From the NCBI GenBank assembly GCA_964403185.1, contig CAYOFK010000095.1, positions 1-11,396 of the forward strand: a DNA stretch of 11,396 bases, in the 5' to 3' direction. The notes under the pieces were generated by a model. It did no database searches, was not told the origin of the DNA, and saw only the letters and a list, made by a program, of their open reading frames with translations. The translations under genes were made by a program, and so were the position numbers. Source of the stretch: CAYOFK01 sp964403185 (lineage in GTDB: Bacteria > Bacteroidota > Bacteroidia > Bacteroidales > VadinHA17). Of the stretch, positions 1 to 5,432 are shown one piece after another; position 1 is the first letter of the stretch, and each line of letters begins with the position of its first letter.

Positions 1-1
1 A

Positions 2-67
2 ATTGGGAGCCGCGTATTTTACAGTACTGATTCCATTCAACAACTCCTCGAAGAAAACCTCGAATGA
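2..67 (+). CDS. C-terminal fragment of a probable excisionase-type HTH protein (5' end outside window)
   Basis: An open frame enters from the left edge and ends at TGA 65-67, giving 21 residues (IGSRVFYSTDSIQQLLEENL plus a final E). The pattern 'IGs+vfYs..dIqqLLeen' matches the end of the small winged-HTH (MerR/excisionase-like, HTH_17) proteins common in Bacteroidota, where the last strand reads 'Gr+.yy...di..lL'. Such proteins act as excisionases or small DNA-binding regulators, often on mobile elements or beside toxin genes. The call rests on a short tail only, so the family is an inference. A weak 6-bp hairpin (70-85, loop TTCC) follows the stop codon but lacks a good T-tract. Confidence 0.4.
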   Translation: MGSRVFYSTDSIQQLLEENLE

Positions 68-591
68 AAAAATCCTTCCGGATTTGTATTCTTTGAGTCT
101 TTGACATTGAACATTCAGGCACAACGGGATAAACCTTTTCCTGGGCAAATGAGGCTGAGAAGGTTTAGGTTAAAACACCCTCAACAATTATTCATCTTGA
201 AAAAGAAAAAATACCCTGGCCTGCTGTTTTTTATTTCCTTTCAATCCATTTGAATGATTAAAAAATTCACTCCTCAATTCAAAGACTAAATATCCTGAAT
301 GGGATATTGGTTTTCAATTTTCACCGGTAGGCCATATTAGGTTCCCGATCGCAAAAAAAATACTGCTTAAATTGTATTTTAACAATTCCACCCAACATTT
401 GGACTGCTAACTTGCTCTCAAGAGCAGATCCTTTCAAATTAAGCTTTTTAAAGCCTTCTAAGGCATTAAAATAGATCACTCAACCCTTTCCCTTAACTTA
501 CAGGAAGGAAGGTCAAATGAATGCATTATTGTTATTTTTAAATCACTTTCAACAAATCCTTTACGAGCTTATCTGTGTTCCTTCAGGTAAT
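68..591. other. Gene-free stretch with small inverted repeats
   Basis: No convincing coding region was found on either strand. It is AT-rich and contains several short inverted repeats: 131-137 with 160-166 (AAACCTT/AAGGTTT), 370-375 with 382-387 (AATTGT/ACAATT), 413-418 with 421-426 (TGCTCT/AGAGCA) and 453-457 with 460-464 (GCCTT/AAGGC). A 52-codon frame on the minus strand (321-479, GTG start) and a 48-codon frame on the plus strand (517-663) are open but have no recognisable similarity. The stretch may be decayed sequence. No function can be assigned. Confidence 0.5.
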
Positions 592-631
592 TTTTGTTTA
601 ACAAACAAAATGTTTAAACCATGTTTAAACC
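592..631. repeat. Palindromic TTTAAAC repeat block
   Basis: A perfect 8-bp inverted repeat (TTTTGTTT, AAC, AAACAAAA; 592-610) is followed at once by two direct copies of TGTTTAAACC (611-620 and 622-631), one base apart. Each copy contains the 8-bp palindrome GTTTAAAC. Repeated palindromes with nearly helical-turn spacing (11 bp) look like an operator for a dimeric regulator. However, no gene start lies next to the block, so the target is unknown. It sits just beyond the tRNA terminator. Confidence 0.35.
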
Positions 632-633
632 GG

Positions 634-667
634 AAAAGAAAAGCCTTCAGCAAGAAAAACTGAAGGC
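634..667 (-). terminator. Rho-independent terminator of tRNA-Val
   Basis: Read on the minus strand, an 8-bp GC-rich stem (GCCTTCAG/CTGAAGGC, 660-667 with 643-650) with a 9-nt loop is followed by a T-rich tract TTTTCTTTT (complement of 634-642). It begins 16 bases beyond the tRNA 3' end, as expected for a single-gene tRNA transcript. Confidence 0.75.
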
Positions 668-682
668 CTTGATTTTACTGGG

Positions 683-757
683 TGGGCGGTACTGGATTCG
701 AACCAGTGACCCCCTGCTTGTAAGGCAGGTGCTCTGAACCAGCTGAGCTAACCGCCC
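683..757 (-). tRNA. tRNA-Val (anticodon UAC)
   Basis: A complete 75-nt cloverleaf can be folded on the minus strand. It has acceptor stem GGGCGGT/ACCGCCC with discriminator A, D-arm GCTC/GAGC with a 10-nt loop containing TGG, and anticodon stem CCTGC/GCAGG with loop CTTACAA (anticodon TAC, reading valine GUA and related codons). The variable loop is GGGTC, and the T-arm is ACTGG/CCAGT with loop TTCGAAT. The 3' CCA is not encoded: the genome continues CCC after the discriminator. The sequence immediately upstream (758-800) lacks a good promoter. The clear promoter lies about 165 bp further up, in front of a broken copy of the same tRNA 5' end, so the transcript probably reads through that remnant and RNase P then releases the mature 5' end. 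Confidence 0.96.
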
Positions 758-800
758 AATTCTATTTCAAATTTTACCTGGCATTTCAATTTTATACCGA

Positions 801-909
801 TGAACCAGTCCCGAAAATCCCGAAGTTCTGCTCCGTTGGATTTTCGAGGATGCCCGAAAAACTTATGCAATTAAAGATTGCTTGTTTTTCGGCACTGAGC
901 TAACCGCCC
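801..909 (-). pseudogene. tRNA-Val 5'-end remnant interrupted by an 86-bp insert
   Basis: On the minus strand, 909-895 repeats the first 15 nt of tRNA-Val exactly (acceptor strand, linker, 5' D-stem, start of the D-loop). After 86 intervening bases, 808-801 supplies the next 8 nt of the same tRNA (CTGGTTCA). Together they rebuild the first 23 nt of the gene, up to the end of the D-loop, without error. The sequence then diverges, and the intact gene begins 43 bp later. The remnant, not the intact tRNA, sits in the expected position behind the promoter. The exact 15-nt match is beyond doubt. The 8-nt continuation is short, but it is in exact register. Confidence 0.7.
809..894. mobile_element. 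86-bp two-hairpin insert in the tRNA-Val remnant
   Basis: The insert consists of two abutting stem-loops. Hairpin 1 (809-850) pairs TCC+CGAAAATCC with GGATTTTCG+GGA, with one bulged base and a 17-nt loop. Hairpin 2 (851-894) pairs TGCC+CGAAAAAC with GTTTTTCGGCA (one bulge), then an inner stem GCAAT/ATTGC with a 5-nt loop. The feet of the two hairpins coincide with the ends of the insertion. The insertion point lies in the middle of the CAGCTG palindrome of the tRNA D-loop (CAG^CTG), and no target-site duplication is visible. No coding capacity was found. This looks like a small non-autonomous palindromic element (REP/BIME-like, or an IS200/IS605-type relic). A decayed end of a tRNA-associated homing endonuclease gene is an alternative. 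Confidence 0.5.
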
Positions 910-920
910 GAAACGGAGTG

Positions 921-951
921 CAAATATATATCAACTATCCAAATTCGCAAA
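921..951 (-). promoter_or_regulatory. Bacteroidota-type promoter for the tRNA-Val locus
   Basis: On the minus strand, TTTG (complement of 948-951) is followed after exactly 19 bp by TATATTTG (complement of 921-928). This matches the Bacteroidota sigma-ABfr consensus of TTTG at -33 and TAnnTTTG at -7. The start of the tRNA remnant (909) lies 11 bases beyond the -7 element, a normal distance for a stable-RNA promoter. The distance to the intact tRNA is about 165 bp. Confidence 0.75.
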
Positions 952-1122
952 AAAATATTCCAAAATATTCAGTTTCAATAATAACAGTCAAACTCCCCCT
1001 TTTTAATCCCGGTTTTATGCCATGTTAAGAATCTGCAGTAATTTGATTTACAGCTATTGACATATACATTATTTTGATGTAACTTTAGTATATCAAATCA
1101 AACCCACTAAATTTTTTCAATT

Positions 1123-1674
1123 ATGAAAAAAATTCTGAATTTCACCCTGATGCTGTTACTGGCCATTGGCCTTTCTTCATGTGATAAATTAAAAAACCTT
1201 GCAGATATTGAATTCGATACTACCCTCAGCGGGAACCTGAACATCCTGGTTGAAGAGCCCGGAACCAAATCCGCACTGGTCAGCTACAGTTTTTCCGCCA
1301 ACACAAATATCAACCCTCTTGATGATGATAACGTCGCTAAATACATTGACAATATTAAAGACTGGTCTGTAAATGGCATTACCGCCCGCGTTGTATCTGT
1401 GAATAAGCCGAATGTCGTTTTCCTTTCAGGCACTTTTTTTAAAGTCTCTAATAATACCCACTCCGCCCAATGGACATTGCCCGTTGATTTTTCTGTTGTG
1501 GAAAATGCCCAATTTTCACTTGATAACAGCGGAGGCGCCTGGGACGCCGTTCGCCAAATACTGCTTAAGAACAGTGCTTTCAACATCATGGTGGACGGGG
1601 AGTGCACTGAAAATGATGTAACCGTTGTCATTAAGCTTTCAATCGGCGCTAAAGTTACAGCAAATCCCCTTTAA
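1123..1674 (+). CDS. Putative outer-membrane lipoprotein of unknown function
   Basis: This is a 183-residue protein whose N-terminus is a clear lipoprotein signal peptide: MKK, a hydrophobic stretch at residues 4-17, then lipobox L-S-S-C with the lipidated cysteine at position 20. The mature part (about 164 residues) is polar with alternating hydrophobic positions, suggesting a beta-sandwich. It has no catalytic motif I can recognise, and a second cysteine near position 160 (GECTEND). The start ATG is preceded by an A/T-rich leader, normal for Bacteroidota. A loose promoter-like TTTG at 1042-1045 and TATTTTG at 1070-1076 lie upstream, but the spacing is too long to be convincing. It stands alone: the tRNA locus upstream is on the other strand and the downstream gene converges on it. 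It is probably anchored in the outer membrane facing the periplasm or the surface. The function is unknown. Confidence 0.85.
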   Translation: MKKILNFTLMLLLAIGLSSCDKLKNLADIEFDTTLSGNLNILVEEPGTKSALVSYSFSANTNINPLDDDNVAKYIDNIKDWSVNGITARVVSVNKPNVVFLSGTFFKVSNNTHSAQWTLPVDFSVVENAQFSLDNSGGAWDAVRQILLKNSAFNIMVDGECTENDVTVVIKLSIGAKVTANPL

Positions 1675-1765
1675 CACCATTATCCCTTCGTTTCCAACTA
1701 TCTTGCCGAAGCCATTTTTCCAGAGTGATTCCTTTGGAGCTCTGGAAGAGTCAGTTACGAATTGA

Positions 1766-1806
1766 AGGTTTCAAAGAAACCTAATCGACTTGAAAAGTCG
1801 ATCTAC
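1766..1806. repeat. Two tandem palindromes, the second a dispersed 23-bp repeat
   Basis: The first palindrome is AGGTTTC-AAA-GAAACCT (1766-1782). The second, one base further on, is ATCGACTT-GAA-AAGTCGAT (1784-1802) followed by CTAC. The 23 bases 1784-1806 recur on the minus strand at 11341-11363 with 20 of 23 identical, including the trailing CTAC outside the palindrome. This marks a dispersed intergenic repeat rather than a gene-specific terminator. Neither hairpin has a T-tract. Confidence 0.6.
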
Positions 1807-1841
1807 ATACACTTTTCAATCATTAGTACATGCTTTTAAAT

Positions 1842-1897
1842 CCGGTCCGTATTTGAATCTGTGCCCAGCACAAACATTCCTCACGGACCGGTTTTTT
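1842..1897 (+). terminator. Compound terminator-like hairpin
   Basis: A perfect 9-bp GC-rich stem (CCGGTCCGT 1842-1850 with ACGGACCGG 1883-1891) is followed directly by six T's (1892-1897). The 32-nt loop holds a nested hairpin TGTGC-CCA-GCACA (1860-1872). It is the best intrinsic terminator downstream of the lipoprotein gene, although 168 bases past its stop codon. Because of the distance and the structured loop, it could instead be the 3' end of a small RNA. Confidence 0.5.
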
Positions 1898-1898
1898 C

Positions 1899-1965
1899 TT
1901 GACATTCAACACCCGGGGTTTCGCACCCCGGGCTATTATATTTCGCTCCGTTGGGACTTGATGCG
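1899..1965. repeat. GC-rich palindromic intergenic repeat
   Basis: A strong hairpin CCCGGGGT-TTCGC-ACCCCGGG (1912-1932) is followed by an AT-rich segment and GCTCCGTTGGGAC. The 10-mer GCTCCGTTGG also occurs at 830-839, inside the tRNA insert. The composition and perfect palindrome, in a stretch without genes, fit a dispersed repeat of the kind scattered through many Bacteroidota genomes. The family assignment is inference from style, not a search. Confidence 0.45.
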
Positions 1966-1968
1966 GCC

Positions 1969-2110
1969 ATCAATCAGACTCAGGTGCAATCTGATGAAAC
2001 CGGGTCTCGTAATCATAACACTTCCAGGTCACAAGGACACTGGAAGGTTATTACACTCTGAAGACCTGCCAGGGACCTTTCAGGACGCTGGAAGGTCGGC
2101 ATCCGCATTA
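1969..2110. repeat. Cluster of imperfect palindromes
   Basis: Successive inverted repeats fill this stretch. ATCAGA/TCTGAT surrounds an 11-nt loop near 1974-1996. CTTCCAG/CTGGAAG (about 2022-2046) has partly paired inner bases. GACCTT/AAGGTC follows near 2076-2097. Variants of CCTGCCAGG, CTTCCAGG and CTGGAAGG recur in both orientations. There is no credible coding sequence: a 115-residue open frame crossing this stretch (1790-2137) has low-complexity, repeat-derived content. It is probably intergenic repeat DNA between two convergent genes. Confidence 0.45.
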
Positions 2111-2173
2111 TTTCATTATTACTCGTTTTGCTCATGAGACCGGTCGTTTCCTCCCTCAGTTTCATTTTCACAA

Positions 2174-3466
2174 TCACACCACCTCTGCCACCACGTACGT
2201 ACTGCCCCCGATGAAAACCAGATCGTCCGGTCCGGCAGCATTCCTGGCCGATTCCACAGCCTGAACCACTGAGGAACAGACCTTGCCTTTCAGGCCAAAA
2301 CGGACACCGCAGGACTGTAATTCCGACGGGTCCATGGCTCTGGGTATATCTGCTCTGACGTAATAATAACTTGCTTCTTTGGGCAGTAAATTCAAGATGG
2401 ATCCCGGATCCTTACCGGAAACCATACCCAGAATGAAATGCAGTTTTTTATGAGGTGTATTCCGGATCTGGGCAATAACCTGCTGCATGCCTTCAGGGTT
2501 ATGCCCTGTATCGCATACCACCAGGGGATTATTGTCAAGAACCTGCCACCGTCCATAAAATCCCGTATTGGATATGACCGAAGCCATGCCCTTATATACT
2601 GCGGGTTCTTCAATTTGGATCCCTGCCTGTCTCAACATCTCAATACTTACCAAGGCCGTAATGATATTCGCAGCCTGGTAGTTTCCAAGCAGGTCGCATT
2701 CCAGGTCTTTATAATATGGAATTCCATTACGGTTTAACGATATTCTTTGCTTTGAATCAAGAGTTTTCAGGGTGTATCCTGTTTGGATTGCGGAATCAGC
2801 AAATGCAATCGGAGCATTCAGATTCATGGCGGTTCTTTTAAAAATTCCATTTATGCCTTCCCGGGTTTCACCCACAACCACAGGCACACCGGGTTTTATG
2901 ATGCCCGCCTTTTCCCCGGCAATTTCCTCCAGGCTGTGACCCAGAAATTCCTGGTGGTCGTGACCAATATTTGTAATCACGGATAACACAGGAGTAATAA
3001 TATTGGTTGAGTCCAACCGCCCGCCCAATCCGGTTTCAATCACCGCCACATCCACCCTTGTTTCTTTAAAATATTGAAACGCCATAGCCACCGTCATTTC
3101 AAAAAAGGAGGGATTTGATTCATCAAACAGCTTGCGATGTTGATTCACAAACCGGACCACCCGCTTCTCCGTAATCTGTTCACCATCTACTTTAATGCGT
3201 TCACGGAAATCTTTCAGGTGTGGAGAGGTATACAATCCGCATTTGTAACCGGCTTCCATCAGTACCGAAGCCAGGATGTGCGACACCGATCCTTTTCCAT
3301 TGGTCCCGGCCACATGTATGGTACGGTATGACTTGTGCGGGTGGTTGAAATGAGTATCCAGGGCCAGGGTGGTCTCCAGACCGGCTTTATAAGCAGCTTT
3401 ACCCAACCTTTGATACATCGGCAACTGACTGAAAAGAAAGTCAGTCACTTCAGAATAAGTATTCAT
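2174..3466 (-). CDS. folC: Bifunctional folylpolyglutamate synthase / dihydrofolate synthase
   Basis: This cytoplasmic Mur-ligase-family enzyme adds glutamate to dihydropteroate and to folates with ATP. The 430-residue protein is the usual FolC length. The ATP-binding P-loop GTNGKGS is at residues 54-60, followed by LYTSPHLKDFRERI. The ETGLGGRLDSTN motif lies at about 144-155, the metal/ATP loop NIGHDH at about 166-171, and EKAGIIKPG at about 185-193, whose lysine is the expected carbamylated residue. The C-terminal ligase domain carries CDTGHNPEG. The ATG at 3464-3466 is chosen because the family starts shortly before 'LFSQLPMYQ'. A GTG at 3478 would add four residues. It follows the nitroreductase gene closely on the same strand (26 bp) and probably shares its transcript. 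It converges on the lipoprotein gene across the repeat-rich spacer. Confidence 0.95.
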   Translation of the reverse strand: MNTYSEVTDFLFSQLPMYQRLGKAAYKAGLETTLALDTHFNHPHKSYRTIHVAGTNGKGSVSHILASVLMEAGYKCGLYTSPHLKDFRERIKVDGEQITEKRVVRFVNQHRKLFDESNPSFFEMTVAMAFQYFKETRVDVAVIETGLGGRLDSTNIITPVLSVITNIGHDHQEFLGHSLEEIAGEKAGIIKPGVPVVVGETREGINGIFKRTAMNLNAPIAFADSAIQTGYTLKTLDSKQRISLNRNGIPYYKDLECDLLGNYQAANIITALVSIEMLRQAGIQIEEPAVYKGMASVISNTGFYGRWQVLDNNPLVVCDTGHNPEGMQQVIAQIRNTPHKKLHFILGMVSGKDPGSILNLLPKEASYYYVRADIPRAMDPSELQSCGVRFGLKGKVCSSVVQAVESARNAAGPDDLVFIGGSTYVVAEVV

Positions 3467-3492
3467 TTGCGCACTCACGAATTTATTATATA

Positions 3493-4002
3493 CTACCAGG
3501 TTTCATAATGGATCTTTTCCCGATGGTAACGGTTGACAAATGGTTTCTGCTCCGCCGGATATCCGATTGACACCAGTGCAAAAGGCTGGATGTGATCAGG
3601 CAGGTTAAAAAAATTGCGGAATGCTTTTCTCCGTTCCTCCCGCGGATGAACACCGAGCCACACAGCACCCAGTCCCAATCCGTGCGCTGCCAGCAAAATG
3701 TTCTGTGTGGCCGCACCACAATCCACACTCCAATAACCGGGGCTGTTTTCCAGTTTGGTATCCCCAAGCACAAGAATTGCAAAGGCGGCGTGTTTCAACA
3801 TGTCAGCGTATGGATGAATTTCAGTGATCCCGGTCAAACGTTCCCTGTCGCGTACCAGGATAAAGTGCCATGGTTGGCGATTCACTGCTGAAGGAGCCTG
3901 CATGGCTGCACAAAATATTTGTTTTATATCCTCATCTGACACCTCCTTATCAATATACTTACGGATGCTCCTGCGGCTGAAAATACCTTCAATCAATTCC
4001 AT
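3493..4002 (-). CDS. Nitroreductase family protein (small FMN-dependent oxidoreductase)
   Basis: This 169-residue protein belongs to the nitroreductase superfamily of dimeric FMN flavoenzymes that reduce nitro compounds, quinones or similar substrates with NAD(P)H. The FMN-phosphate motif RRSIRKY is at residues 10-16, 'AAMQAPSAVNRQPWHF' (isoalloxazine and phosphate contacts) at 32-47, 'AATQNILLAAHGLGLGAVWLG' in the central helix-loop, and the C-terminal 'GYPAEQKP' segment is present. The length suits the short single-domain subfamily. The natural substrate cannot be read from sequence. The ATG at 4000-4002 (MELIEGIF) is preferred over a TTG at 4011. It is the first gene of a probable two-gene unit with folC, divergent from phoH across about 90 bp. 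Confidence 0.9.
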   Translation of the reverse strand: MELIEGIFSRRSIRKYIDKEVSDEDIKQIFCAAMQAPSAVNRQPWHFILVRDRERLTGITEIHPYADMLKHAAFAILVLGDTKLENSPGYWSVDCGAATQNILLAAHGLGLGAVWLGVHPREERRKAFRNFFNLPDHIQPFALVSIGYPAEQKPFVNRYHREKIHYETW

Positions 4003-4008
4003 TTTACT

Positions 4009-4038
4009 CAAAATTTATTATGATTGCGATAAAGCAAA
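4009..4038 (-). promoter_or_regulatory. Possible promoter of the nitroreductase-folC unit
   Basis: On the minus strand, TTTG (complement of 4035-4038) and AAATTTTG (complement of 4009-4016) are separated by 18 bp, close to the Bacteroidota -33/-7 arrangement. The -7 element lacks the T of the TA. The -7 element ends only six bases before the chosen ATG, so a transcript from it would be nearly leaderless. The evidence is weak. Confidence 0.25.
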
Positions 4039-4090
4039 AAAACAGAATAAAAATTACTATTTTTATATGTTATCCCCGTTCAAATTTAAT

Positions 4091-5422
4091 ATGAAGAAAA
4101 AAACAAAAAAAATATTTGTTTTAGACACCAATGTGTTATTGCACGATTATCAATGTATCTATAATTTTAAGGAAAATGATATTGTCATTCCCATTGTTGT
4201 TCTTGAGGAGTTGGATAAATTCAAAAAGGGGAACAACCAGATCAATTACCATGCCCGTGAACTCACCAGGGAACTTGACAAACTTTCAGGTGCCAACCTG
4301 TTCACTCTGGGTGTTTCATTAGGCAAGGGTAAAGGTAAGTTGTTCATTGAAACGGGCAAGCCATTTTCCGATAATGTCAGTGAATCCTTCCCGGAGAGGA
4401 CTCCCGACCACCGCATCCTTGTCATTGCGGATTATGTTACTGAAAAAAATCCAGACACGTTGGTGATCCTTGTCACCAAAGACATAAACCTGAGGATGAA
4501 AGCCAAGTCTCTGGGCATACAGGCTCAGGATTATGAAACCGATAAGGTCACGAACCTTGAGGAGTTATACAGGGCACTGGTAACCATAGAGAATCTTGAT
4601 GCCGGCCTGATCTCCAGGCTGTATGAAAAAGACGGCACACTACCCATTCGCGAATTCAAACTCAGTCCCAGGCCATTTGCACATGAATATTTTATTTTAA
4701 AGAGTGAAAAATCCAGTGTATTATCACATTTTGACCCGTTTAACAAGGTGATGAACCGGATTGAAAAGATACAGGCATACGGGATAGATCCCCGGAATGC
4801 CGAGCAGACCTTTTCACTGGATGCCTTAACAAGGCCGGAAATAGAGTTAGTGGCCCTGACCGGAAAGGCGGGAACCGGAAAAACCTTATTGGCACTGGCT
4901 GCAGCCCTGCATCAGCGTCGCAACTTCAAGCAGATCTTTCTGGCACGTCCCATCGTCCCCCTGGGCAATCGTGATATTGGTTACCTGCCCGGCGATGTGA
5001 GTGAAAAGATCGGACCCTATATGCAACCATTGTTTGACAACCTGGCAGTCATCAAAAATAAATTCAGTCCACAGTCAAAAGATTATCAAAAGATTGAAGA
5101 CATGCTAAAGGAGGAAAAACTGGTAATCACCCCCCTCGCATATATAAGGGGCCGGAGTTTATCAAATATCTATTTTATCGTAGATGAAGCTCAGAACCTC
5201 ACACCACATGAGGTTAAGACAATCATTACCAGAGCAGGGGAAGGCACCAAGCTTATATTTACGGGTGATATTGAACAAATAGATTCTCCTTATCTGGATG
5301 CAGGATCAAATGGGTTGACTTATTTGACAGATAAAATGAAAGGGCAGGATCTGTTTGCCCATATCAACCTGGTAAAAGGAGAACGGAGTCATCTTGCTGA
5401 ACTGGCAAGTCAAATATTATAA
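4091..5422 (+). CDS. phoH: PIN domain-PhoH family ATPase (PhoH2/YlaK type)
   Basis: This 443-residue cytoplasmic protein fuses an N-terminal PIN ribonuclease domain to a PhoH-type P-loop ATPase. The PIN domain spans about 7-150. Its acidic metal ligands are D12 in the DTNVLLHD motif, E39/E40 in 'VVLEELDKF' and D131 in 'LVTKDINLRMKA'. The ATPase domain covers about 235-443, with Walker A GKAGTGKT at 258-265 and Walker B YFIVDEAQN at 361-369 followed by the sensor-like 'LIFTGDIEQID'. Characterised PhoH2 proteins act as RNA-unwinding ribonucleases, so an RNA role is likely. The open frame extends upstream to 3824, but that part lies antisense over the nitroreductase gene. ATG 4091 gives the family-typical start 'MKKKTKKIFVLDTN'. 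It leads a tight plus-strand series (next gene 10 bp away). Confidence 0.93.
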   Translation: MKKKTKKIFVLDTNVLLHDYQCIYNFKENDIVIPIVVLEELDKFKKGNNQINYHARELTRELDKLSGANLFTLGVSLGKGKGKLFIETGKPFSDNVSESFPERTPDHRILVIADYVTEKNPDTLVILVTKDINLRMKAKSLGIQAQDYETDKVTNLEELYRALVTIENLDAGLISRLYEKDGTLPIREFKLSPRPFAHEYFILKSEKSSVLSHFDPFNKVMNRIEKIQAYGIDPRNAEQTFSLDALTRPEIELVALTGKAGTGKTLLALAAALHQRRNFKQIFLARPIVPLGNRDIGYLPGDVSEKIGPYMQPLFDNLAVIKNKFSPQSKDYQKIEDMLKEEKLVITPLAYIRGRSLSNIYFIVDEAQNLTPHEVKTIITRAGEGTKLIFTGDIEQIDSPYLDAGSNGLTYLTDKMKGQDLFAHINLVKGERSHLAELASQIL

Positions 5423-5432
5423 CACACGATGT

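Noticed and set aside
321..479. 52-codon minus-strand frame (GTG start)
   Set aside because: It looks mildly protein-like, but it starts with GTG right after a stop, lacks a promoter or ribosome site and matches no family I recognise. It could be a decayed fragment.
517..663. 48-codon plus-strand frame preceded by a purine-rich GGAAGGAAGG
   Set aside because: It runs through the TTTAAAC repeat block and into the antisense of the tRNA terminator. The C-terminal composition is low complexity.
1042..1076. Promoter-like TTTG ... TATTTTG before the lipoprotein gene
   Set aside because: The spacing is about 24 bp instead of about 19 and the -7 element is one base short.
1284..1631. 115-codon minus-strand frame opposite the lipoprotein gene
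   Set aside because: The plus-strand frame has a signal peptide and lipobox, so this is an antisense shadow.
1790..2137. 115-codon open frame on the plus strand
   Set aside because: It crosses a terminator-like hairpin and several palindromic repeats. The composition is repeat-derived and no domain is visible.
3824..4090. 89-codon N-terminal extension of the PhoH frame
   Set aside because: Most of it is antisense to the nitroreductase gene, its sequence has no family similarity, and ATG 4091 gives the standard PIN-domain start.
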